Assembly: GCA_018398765.1 (NCBI GenBank) | Contig: JAHBMJ010000080.1 | Coordinates: forward strand, 5,001-57,609 | Direction: 5' to 3' | Source: Chromera velia | Taxonomy: Eukaryota; Sar; Chromeraceae | DNA length: 52,609 bases | In this document: positions 44,620 to 52,609 of the stretch, in pieces | Layout: each line of letters opens with the position of its first letter | How positions within the stretch are numbered: position 1 is the stretch's first letter | Notes under the pieces: model-generated | What the model saw: the letters and a program-made list of their open reading frames with translations, nothing else | The model's database searches: none | What the model was told of the DNA's origin: nothing | Position numbers and translations under genes: made by a program

Positions 44620-44673
44620 GTGTTCAGTAATCCAACATTGCACTGGACATTGCATTTTGGATCAGGGGGTGAT

Positions 44674-44910
44674 TGTAAGGGCTCAGGGTGCATTGGCCCG
44701 CCGCCTGACCCGCCGCCGCATCTTAGTGAGATATGTGGCATGGGCGCGCTTCGTGCATTAAATTAATTCAGAGTGAGATTGACAGTTGAATATAGTAACA
44801 GCGAACAACAGACTAAATAGTAGGAGAGGAGGAGCATCCCCTCTCTGTCAGTTCTCTCTCCATGAAATGATCAGATCAAGTATTCTCTATTAGACTCATA
44901 TACCCTTACA
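44674..44910 (+). repeat. 3' long terminal repeat
   Basis: 237 bp, ends CCCTTACA, followed by the GTGCT duplication. Confidence 0.92.
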
Positions 44911-45083
44911 GTGCTCAAGTTTTGTTAAGTGCTCTCTCAGCAATATTTCTGGGGCAATAATAAAAATTGCATGCATCATACAGTTTTTTAATCGGATTGA
45001 AATTCAGTACGTACGTCAACATTCGAGGCATCCCACCTCAACTCTTTGTAAGTGTGCCTCAGCTATGCTTTCCGGGCCATGAC
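44911..45083 (+). repeat. Dispersed fold-back repeat, copy 4, right part
   Basis: It continues from 42155 after the copia insertion. The first five bases (GTGCT) are the target duplication. It then runs TTAAGTGCTCTCTC to GCTATGCTTTCCGGGCCATG. Confidence 0.65.
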
Positions 45084-45189
45084 CACTGACTTTCCCGATC
45101 TTTCCACACACAGAACCGCTTTTCACTTTCTTTTCTCGTGCCAGCACTATCCTCATAACTACTTGAAACTATCGTAAGCGAGAAAAGCC

Positions 45190-45351
45190 ATGGCTATCAT
45201 GCGGCTTCTGCTGCTCATTTTGTTTTATGCTGATTTTGTGGTGTTGCTCATAAATTGTAACTCCACTCTGTTTCCCGTCTTCTCAACGAGGATGCCCAAG
45301 CCCAGCAAAGACGGAGAATGGGAGCCCATTATTAATCATCATATATTATGA
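45190..45351 (+). CDS. Candidate 53-aa secreted or membrane peptide (or first exon)
   Basis: The ATG has a strong context (GCCATGG). The first 22 residues are hydrophobic (MAIMRLLLLILFYADFVVLL), like a signal peptide or membrane anchor. A short polar tail follows, ending TGA at 45349. No homologue is recognised. Short hydrophobic frames arise by chance, so confidence is low. Confidence 0.2.
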   Translation: MAIMRLLLLILFYADFVVLLINCNSTLFPVFSTRMPKPSKDGEWEPIINHHIL

Positions 45352-46160
45352 TCTTGCAAAAGGAAGGAAGCCTAGGAGGTCATTTCCCAGAAGCGAACCG
45401 TGGAAAAGTAGGTATGCTGCTGTTCAGAATTGCCCGCAGCGAACCAGTTCAAGAGTGACGTGCATGTATGGCAGAGACCATGACTGACTAAACAGACTTT
45501 GGGAGCGCAGGGTGCAGCATCTTATTTTGCAAGGTAGAAGAGCTCCTCAGGGGGGCACCCAGTGGACACTGCTGAAAAGTGAGTGACTTTTCTAAAATAA
45601 GTCATGATGGTGCTCTCCATATCACATACAATGTCATGCATCATCATCGTCATCCCTCTTTGCCAGCTTTAAATTTGAACATATATGTCCTTCATTATGG
45701 TATTCTTTGCAGGCTGGGGCATCCCTCGGCAAATGCAGAATCAGAGCGAAGGCGCAGCTGCTTCAGCAGCAGGTCGGTGTCTGTATGCGGTGTTCTTCAT
45801 GGGTGCTCTCCGTACTATACTCTTCGTCTCTGGATAGGTGTTATGTGGTTGTGCTGAGCCTGTGCTATGCAAGATTAATTCCAAATCCCTGCTACCATCC
45901 GTTTTTGTACAGCTGCTTCTGTCACGGGTGAATGCTTGCACCTCCTGTCTTCCCTTAAAAGTTTACCTCCATCTGTCTGAATGCTTGCACCTCTGCTTAC
46001 CTCTATCTGTCTGAATGCTTGCACTTCTCCTGCCTTCAGCCCCTGCTGCCTTAAGCCTCCCCTCCTCTCCTCACTTCAATTTTCTCTTTATAGGGGATCC
46101 TGTATAAGTAAGCACCAATTTGGAGGTCCCGTCAGGGGGACTGGGGGACTCTACGGGAAT
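45352..46160. other. Mixed non-coding stretch
   Basis: There is a tandem TCTGAATGCTTGCACCTC-type motif at about 45929-46030 (three to four copies). No gene is supported. Confidence 0.45.
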
Positions 46161-46745
46161 CTAGGAGGCAGCACTTCAGGATGGTTACTAAAAATATTAA
46201 GTAGTTTTAACACCCCCTTCTATGTATATCATTAAGCTAGCACCTTAAAAGTGTTACCAATCAATTGTTTAGCTTAAGTTACTTCTAAAAATATCTCAAC
46301 AAGCTTGAAACACTTTATGGTTCTTGAACATGCAATTATATGATTTCGATATGTCACTTCAACATTTGATAAAAAGGCCTCTAACCGAGGAACCCGCAAC
46401 CATTTTTGACCCCTAATAAGAAGTGAGTAACCATCCACTATAAGGTCCTTAAACATGTTTTAAACAAGTTTTAAACACTTTTTAGGATAGACTTTGAATG
46501 ATGGTTACTGACTTAAAATGGTCTCTAACCAAGTAACCCGTAATATTATGAAGCGACATATATTTAACCCCCATAATATATAAGAAAACGAATAACCCCT
46601 ACCAAAATTTTATGTTTTTTTAAAGTAACTCGTCAAGCCGCACCTGAAAAATGTTTGGTTACTAAAAAATCTAACAAAATATTTATTTTTTTTGGTTATA
46701 TCAGCTCGAAAATCTAGTATACATACCAGAAGTGCTGCCCCCTAG
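46161..46745. mobile_element. Inverted-repeat transposon, CTAGGNGGCAGCACTTC ends
   Basis: The 585-bp element starts CTAGGAGGCAGCACTTC and ends with the complement of CTAGGGGGCAGCACTTC. The flanks ACGGGAAT and GTGAGAAT are imperfect copies of GCGGGAAT, which is what the equivalent position in the next 114-bp repeat unit reads (46860-46867). That supports an 8-bp duplication since decayed. The interior is AT-rich with GGTTACT and AGTAACC words. No coding is seen. Confidence 0.75.
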
Positions 46746-47111
46746 GTGAGAATTTTAGCAGCTGCTGCATCCTCCTCTTCTTCAGTACCAGCTCAAGCAC
46801 CTCCTCCCCAAGTACCGTTCCCCCCCACTCCTGCCCCCCCTTCTGCTCCATTTGACTCTGCGGGAATTTTAGTAGCTACTGCGTCCTCCTCTTCTTCAGC
46901 ACCAGCCCAAGCACCTCCCTCTCAAACACTGTTCCCCCCCCCTCCTGCCCCCCTTTCTGCTCCACTTGAGAAGCGTAGATGGCCACACAATCATTATACC
47001 ATTCCAGAAGCCCAAGAAAAGTGGATTTTGAAGCAGGTCAAAACACAGGTGGGGTCTGATGATTCTGGAAACCCTAAGCTATCTGAGATGTCAGGGTGGA
47101 TTGATCCCTAA
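46746..47111 (+). pseudogene. Pro/Ala/Ser-rich fragment, retroelement-like, interrupted by a transposon
   Basis: The frame has no ATG at its start because the 46161-46745 element interrupts it. It consists of two 38-residue repeats (ASSSSSxPAQAPP then Pro-rich), followed by about 45 ordinary residues (RRWPHNHYTIPEAQEKWIL). The 114-bp DNA repeat underlies the protein repeat. No family is recognised. The context suggests a gag-like protein. Confidence 0.4.
46750..46977 (+). repeat. 114-bp tandem repeat, two copies
   Basis: GAATTTTAG starts at 46750 and 46864. The units are about 85% alike by eye and in frame with each other. Confidence 0.85.
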
Positions 47112-47479
47112 AACTACCTCCCCTCATTAAAGTGTCCTCTCTCGCCAGCTAAATTTACTTTGAAGAAGGTTTTTTTTCTAGAATCCAAGAAAACATCCCA
47201 TCGTCAGTTCTGTTGGCACCCTTGAATGTGTTCAAAAGGGATGCAGTCGGGAGGTAGAGGTAAAGGGAACTTGGTGTGAAGGCTCCCTTTTTATCCCAGC
47301 AAGAGAGCCGTGGTACTTCTTTTCTGTCAGACTGAGGTATTCAAATACCCGCTACAAACATTATTCAACCACTTTCCTTTCCACAGACCACCGTTTTCTT
47401 AGACAAGTTAGGAGAAGCAACGCTTGTCTATTTCTCCGGTGAGATGAAACCGGGGGTATACGGCATTGTAGATCCCAAA

Positions 47480-48309
47480 CTTTTAACAGAAATGCAGTAG
47501 TTTGCGGTTTCTCAAGGGAGGAGCACTCGGGTCATCCGTGAGAGCCTCTTGGAGGTTTCTTACAACAGCTACCTTCGTTTGTTCCTCCGATATGCTGCTG
47601 CTGTTCGAACGTATAAATTGAAACTCGAATTTCACATCCCTGTCTCCGACTATCCCACAATTGCTCCTGCATCTTGTAAACCTTTCTGTTCATTTGTAGA
47701 GTGGTTTCACCAATCCTTTCCCGATGAGAACACGATTCGAGGATGCATGGTTGCCACATTCGAGGGGAAAGAAGACCTCTTTGATGCATGCCTTAGGGGT
47801 CAGTTTGGGAGAATTTTTATCTTTTGACCACTCTTAAATGACTTCTTTGAAAGTGGAGAATTTCAAAGCAGGGGCTCATCAGTACGCATCGATAGTGAAT
47901 AAAATCTCAATCACCCTCGCACATGCCCTTGTTCATTCAGTCCGATTGAGCGAAGTCGAACAGATGTTTGTGCAACTGGCAAAAAGGCTAGGCAAAAAGG
48001 TGGAAGAGGATGAGAGAGTTAAACAGACAGCTGCAAAATATACAGAGAAGGTTGCAAGCCCCTGCTGTTCGTTTTTTTGACTCAGAAGGTGAGGGAGGAG
48101 AGAGAAGGGTGGAAGGAGATGGAGATGAAGAGATATGGGGGGGTGGTGTTGCTTTAGAAGGAGAGGGCAAGGAAGAAGAGATGAGGGTAAAGAGAGGAAG
48201 AGACAAAGCTACGTTTAAGGGGAGTGAGGGTGAGGAAGGGGAAAGAAGGGTAGAAGGAGATGGAGACGAAGAGATGAAGGGGGGGTGGTATTGCTTTCGA
48301 CGTCGATGA
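47480..48309 (+). pseudogene. Degenerate gag-like coding region
   Basis: Protein-like segments lie in several frames. 47549-47827 has aromatic-rich globular sequence, 47838-48080 is helical, ending in a likely coiled coil, and 48010-48309 is Gly/Glu/Lys repeats of GEEGERRVEGDGDEE type. Frameshifts separate them. No RT, protease or zinc knuckle is visible. Confidence 0.35.
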
Positions 48310-48419
48310 TTTGATCATAAAATATATGTCCCTCTCTAAAGTTGCAAGGATTGATGCCAAATCGGATTTGTCCGTAGAAGAAATCACGCAGTTGGAAGAA
48401 GATTTAAACTTTTAAGGAG

Positions 48420-48986
48420 AAGAGAGGAGAAGACAGGGGCAGTGAGCCTGTAGAAGAGGGTGTGGAAGCTAAAAGTGCTGTAGCAGAGCGCAGGGGGGGG
48501 CGAACAGGAAGGGGGCGATGCGACTATTCAAGAGATGTGATACTATCTTCTGCCAACAATGCATTGCACAGAAAGAAGACGGGAGGGAGAGTGGTAAACA
48601 AATGTCCTTCACAGTGCCCAAAGCTTGCGAAGCTTGTAGAGACTCTGGCCACTGAGGGGAAGGATGAACACGTAATTTGGAAAGAATATGAAAAGGTTCG
48701 GCTGATCTGAAAGCAATACCTGGAAAGACTTGCCCCCCTTTCTCTTCCGAGCACCACCCCGGCTCTGATTAGAATCTTTTTGAACAAAAATAAAGAGAGG
48801 ACCGCAGTGCAGGAGTACATAAATAACATGTCCGTACAAGATCACGTGGGGCTGGCATACAACAGCTCCTCCGTTGCCTGGTCTGTACCCACTGCACTGA
48901 GTAGAGCAGCTGTAGTTGCTGACACTTTTCTTTCTATTCTTCTGCCAGGAAGGGAGGTGGCAGGAGGTGGCTCTGCAAGAGGCTAG
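48420..48986 (+). pseudogene. Degenerate hypothetical protein segment
   Basis: One frame from about 48420 to 48986 is broken by a TGA at 48708-48710. It is basic at first (RRGGRTGRGR), then has a helical part with CPSQCPKLAKLVETLA. It may belong to the same decayed element as 46746-48309. Confidence 0.3.
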
Positions 48987-50330
48987 GCAGGAGGGGAAGG
49001 GATCTGAAGAGCAGGCCGGGGGCGGGTTGATAGATGGAGAAGATGTTCGTATGGAGGATCCTCAAGGTAGGGAGTCAGATGAAGATGCCCCCCTTATGCT
49101 CCCTCCCCAGTCTTAACATGCAGCTGCAGCTGCAGCTTCTTCTACAAGCTCCTCTGCAGCCGCACCTAACGTCCAGCCTGCAGACACAGGAAATTGTTGC
49201 AAGAGAACTTAATCCATGAAAATGAATGGCGTTGAAGTTATATGCAGTGAGCCCATGTCTGCGCACAGACGAATTCAGAGTCTCTACTGGTGCACAAAAT
49301 TCTAGCCAACTAGAAGGGACTTTGAAGCAGCGATTCCAGAATTGAAAAGACAAACAAAAATGAAGAAAGAAATTAAGAAAAAATTGCGATGCCCCCATTA
49401 TAAAAAATTGTATGCAGATGCTCCCCTTCACAACTTTCCTCGCAAAGATGTTGTGCATTTAATTTATCCTGAGAAGCATGAGAGGTATTCACAGTTCCTC
49501 AGAGGAAAAGGTGGAGCGCTTGTTAAATACAGGGAAGGGAGGGAAAATGCCCATCAAAATAGTTGTTAAAACAAAACGTTAATATTGTATAAAATTGTCA
49601 TTATCATATTTATCTATTGTTCATTAGTTGAATGATTAGTTCTATAGTTATCTCTTCTTCTAGTGAGAGAGTATGGTAGGTCTGTTTGATTTATAGATAT
49701 ATCAATGTTTTACATATTAAAAATTAGATCGCATTATTCGTGTATTAAAAAAATTTTAATGCCTAAATTACATAAGTTAACTTGAATATTTTTTGAAATA
49801 ATAATTTGAAGATTTAGTTTTTTACTATTTCTAAAATATTAAACTATCTCTGTCTGACTTTAAAGCTAGAGAGTACATGCAGTGCGCTTCGCACGCTTGA
49901 ACGTTTTGTGTCACAACCGTGTGCCCCCAGGGCATTTTTTGTTCCCCAGCCCCGCACCGGAGGGCCCATGCAGAGTGACCTGTTGTTCAGTCGCCGTGAG
50001 AGATCCGTGACAGTCGGTGAAAAGACTCAGGCTGCGCACTATGCTGCACTTCCTTGACGATGCAATCACAGTGTGAGACTTATCATGAAGTACTCTTGAT
50101 ACATGCCGCGTACTGAATGCGCGTCTTGTGCAACCCAGCAGAAACCCAGCAAAAACTTAGCAGAAACTCTTCTACAGCAGAAACCGAGCATATTGATTCT
50201 TCTCTCGTTTTTGAGAGCCTCCATTTGAGCCTTTTCTGACTGTGGCTCATTTCAGCCATCTCTTCATCACTTCTCTCCTTCTCAGTCTCTTCTCTTTCTT
50301 TCCTCTGTGCTTAGAGGGCAGCAGTAAAGT
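48987..50330. other. Largely non-coding, AT-rich from 49560
   Basis: A 75-aa Lys-rich frame at 49342-49569 (KLRCPHYKKLYADAP) may be another fragment of the neighbouring element. From 49570 to 49860 the DNA is AT-rich. At about 50128-50180 the motif AGCA(G/A)AAAC recurs three to four times. Confidence 0.4.
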
Positions 50331-51485
50331 CATGGATGACGGTAGTAAGAAGCAACTCGATCCCCTGCCCCCTCCTAATACGCCTCTTGACGTCCAAGCA
50401 GCAAAGTCTCTCATTTCCGAGGCAGTGAAAGATATAAAGGGAGGGATTGAGAATCCTAGTTGAGAATCTTACTCAGGAATTTTTTAAAGTATTCGTCTCC
50501 AAGGACGACCACCAAGCAGAGCAGAAGAAGACCCACAATCTTATCAAGAAAGGGAAGGACAACCTTTACATCTGTGAGGCGAAGATATCTGAGGTGCAGA
50601 TCTCTTTGTTGGAGCAGTGGGTGGACAGGGAAAAGAAGCTTGAGCTTTATAAGAAGAACTCAGAGGTGATCCATGGATTTGATTTTGAATTCCCCTCCCG
50701 GGGCCGCACGCTCAGGCTGATAAAGAGAAAGCATTGGAGATCGGAGCCCTGGATGAAGAGGGAGGATAGAGTAGGTTCAAGCAGATGGACTTTCCCCAAC
50801 AGACGTACCCTTTCTCTCCTCTGTCCCGCTTTCTCTCTGCGATGCAGAAAATTGTGGAGGAGGAGGTTGAGAAAGGCACTTTTCCTGCTATCCCTGCCTC
50901 CCAGAGAAATGGAACATTCTCTCATTCTCTATCATCTCGAGGTCTAACGAGGGGAGGAGATGGAATATTGATGAAATCGAGTTCGACCAGGAACACCACC
51001 GTCCCTTCTCCCATCTTTACGAAGCCTGCAGAGCCCAGATGAATGTCTTAAACAAGAGAGATCCCCTCCTCCTCTTCTCTCTTTCCTGGGAGACCACACC
51101 CAAGATCCGAATCCACACTGGGAGTTCCCCTTTCTACCGCCTCTTTGGTAAGGTGAAGAGAGCGGTGGCAAATATGGAGAGGGGGTATGGCATCGCTATG
51201 CCAGAAGACAAGCAGCTTGCTCAGCAGTTGGGGGGGTTGCGTGAGGACTTCTTGAAGGCTGGAGGGAGGGAGAAGAGAGCCAGGTTGACCACCAGGCTCT
51301 TCATATTCCATTTGGAGTGGATAACGACAGACATGTTCTCTCGTTTCCGCTCCGAAGACGCTTACGAGGTGCCCACAGACCCCAGACAACCCAGAGTTGC
51401 CTTGACCGAAACCGGAGAGGAGGGGAAGAGAAAAGCAGACCACAATTCCCCGAGCACTATCGAGCAGAACAAAAACACAGGTTGA
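50331..51485 (+). pseudogene. Degenerate gag-like protein, frameshifted
   Basis: An ATG at 50331 opens 44 codons to a stop at 50461. The reading then continues in the next frame (50447 on: NLTQEFFKVFVSKDD and a long helical Lys/Glu region), and later in a third (about 50940-51485: SPFYRLFGKVKRAVANMERGYG, then a helical stretch and an acidic, Pro-rich tail). The all-helical look fits a retroelement capsid, but that is inference. No zinc knuckle is seen. Confidence 0.35.
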
Positions 51486-52577
51486 AGCAGAAAGAGACTT
51501 CCGGAATCAATAACTGCCGCCTCACATTCACAGCTGCGATGCAAAGGGGCAGAGACGTGGGGGTCAGCGAGGGATGGGACGGGGGTCTACTGAATCAGTC
51601 AGGAGATGCGGATGCAATGGACGTTAATGAATCTATGGAGGGTCGGAGGGAAGGGAACGGGGGGGTTTGGCCCCCCCAGCAGCAATAAACTGCAAGCAAA
51701 TCCCCCTCCCCGAGGGGAGGTAATCAGAAGAAGCAGAGGGACACCACTCCCCTCCCCCCATCTATGCGAGTCCCTCTTCAGTGCCCCGTCTCTCGCCGTT
51801 GGTCCTCCGTCGCCCGTCTCCATCTGCCAGTTCCCCTTCCCTCACAAGAACGTTCCGCATACTTTGAGACCAACGTGTTACAACGCTCGTTTTTATGGAT
51901 GAGTAAAAAGATTGGACACTGTACCCCCCACATAAGAAAGCAGGAAGGAGCGAAGGGGGCGCAGTCTAGGTGCGTCGGTCACCCCATGAACAGACGTTTC
52001 TCCTCTTCTCCTTCTCACCATGAGTGTGCGAATCTTCTCGGCAAGACAGCTCCACTCTTTGTCAATGACCCCCTTGATATGCCAATCCCTTCAGCCCCTC
52101 CTCTTTCCTCCGTTTTGCATCACTCTTTTTCTTTACAATCTCCTGACGCTTGTTTTTCTGCCTTGACTCCTTTGAAAACCCCTCCATCACTTCAGAATCT
52201 TCCTCCCTCACTTTCTCTGATAATCTGACCACTCACACGTCTGCTTCCTGTGCTAGGCTTGCGGCCTTTTTACTCCCTTTGCTTGCAGGCATATCTCTGC
52301 CCGCTGGGGTGGTGTGCAGAAACAGATGGTCTGTGCTGGGAGAGGAAGAAGAGGAAGATAAGAGCACGAACGTGAGTAGCCAGTCTACTCAGTCTTCTCC
52401 TCACGTTTTTCTCCATCTATCATCTCTCCCCCCACTTAGCTCCTGCCCTCCCACATGGGGCTCTCGTCCGGTTTGGGATGGTTTGCCTTCTCTCCTTTCT
52501 TCTCCTCTTCCTCATTCTCCACTCAAGGAATACATTCCGCTCTCCTCTGTGATTCCTCCCCCTGGCTTTATCCCGAT
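51486..52577. other. Pro/Ser-biased low-complexity DNA without a supported gene
   Basis: It is C/T-rich on the plus strand with many short frames and no recognisable domain. It may be the remaining part of the gag-like element upstream. Confidence 0.35.
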
Positions 52578-52609
52578 GAGATGTCTGACTTCGAATACTT
52601 CTTCTGAGT
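52578..52609 (+). repeat. 32-bp exact copy of copia RNase H sequence at the window end
   Basis: The last 32 bases are identical to 44211-44242 in the copia RNase H region, while the bases before them are unrelated. Confidence 0.85.

Larger units (their letters stand above)
42156..44910 (+). mobile_element. Short Ty1/copia-type LTR retrotransposon
   Basis: The two 237-bp LTRs begin TGTAAGGG and end near TACCCTTA(C/T)A. A perfect 5-bp target duplication GTGCT lies at 42151-42155 and 44911-44915. A purine-rich tract (GATCAGGGGGTGAT) precedes the 3' LTR. The LTRs differ at roughly a dozen positions by eye (about 5%), so insertion is not recent. At 2755 bp it is about half the normal copia length: only RT and RNase H coding is present, and gag, protease and integrase are missing. 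Confidence 0.93.

Noticed and set aside
1..52609. tRNA, rRNA or telomere repeats
   Set aside because: No tRNA B-box with a matching A-box, no rRNA-like conserved blocks and no TTTAGGG arrays were noticed by eye. A covariance-model scan was not possible.

Overview
This looks like nuclear DNA of a microbial eukaryote. It has spliced genes with many introns, no operons, very abundant microsatellites and several layers of nested transposons. My best guess is an alveolate alga of the chromerid type (Chromera-like). That guess rests on overall texture and recall, and nothing in the window proves it. No rRNA, tRNA or CRISPR array was seen.

Four cellular genes can be supported. (1) A minus-strand gene of about 11 exons (11383 to 4538, about 927 aa) encodes an unrecognised, probably nuclear protein with an AT-hook-like GRGRP motif, a Trp/Cys-rich segment and a charged tail. 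(2) Divergent from it, a 10-exon plus-strand gene (12303-18772, 616 aa) encodes a leucine-rich-repeat protein with a long Lys/Glu-rich tail. (3) A plus-strand, essentially intronless GT1-family glycosyltransferase lies at 24845-26716. (4) A 4-exon minus-strand gene (40836 to 38075, 415 aa) encodes a tandem CCCH zinc-finger protein; splicing rebuilds both fingers exactly. I chained the exons by hand, using splice sites and reading phase.

The rest is mostly mobile DNA. I found inverted-repeat elements with 8-bp target duplications (hAT-like or similar) at 177-886, 1318-3515, 18989-20222, 23512-24358, 32766-32995 and 46161-46745. A relative of the 23512 element is present as a broken pair at 31294-32394. 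Another element with about 260-bp terminal repeats (1881-3365) is nested in the 1318 element and carries a fragment resembling KDZ-type transposases. A non-coding-competent reverse transcriptase element (21075-24510) is split by the 23512 element. A short Ty1/copia element (42156-44910) has two 237-bp LTRs and a 5-bp duplication but only RT/RNase H coding, broken by stops. It sits inside a copy of a dispersed ~230-bp fold-back repeat. Degenerate gag-like reading frames fill 46746-51485.

Minisatellites occur at 35054 (87 bp), 36307 (55 bp), 39505 (34 bp) and 46750 (114 bp). The most interesting pattern is in the introns. Microsatellites often begin or end exactly at the splice sites, so the repeat unit is itself donor-like (GTGA, GTCT) or acceptor-like (TCTG, TGCC, TG). 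About a third of inferred donors read GTC rather than GTA/GTG.
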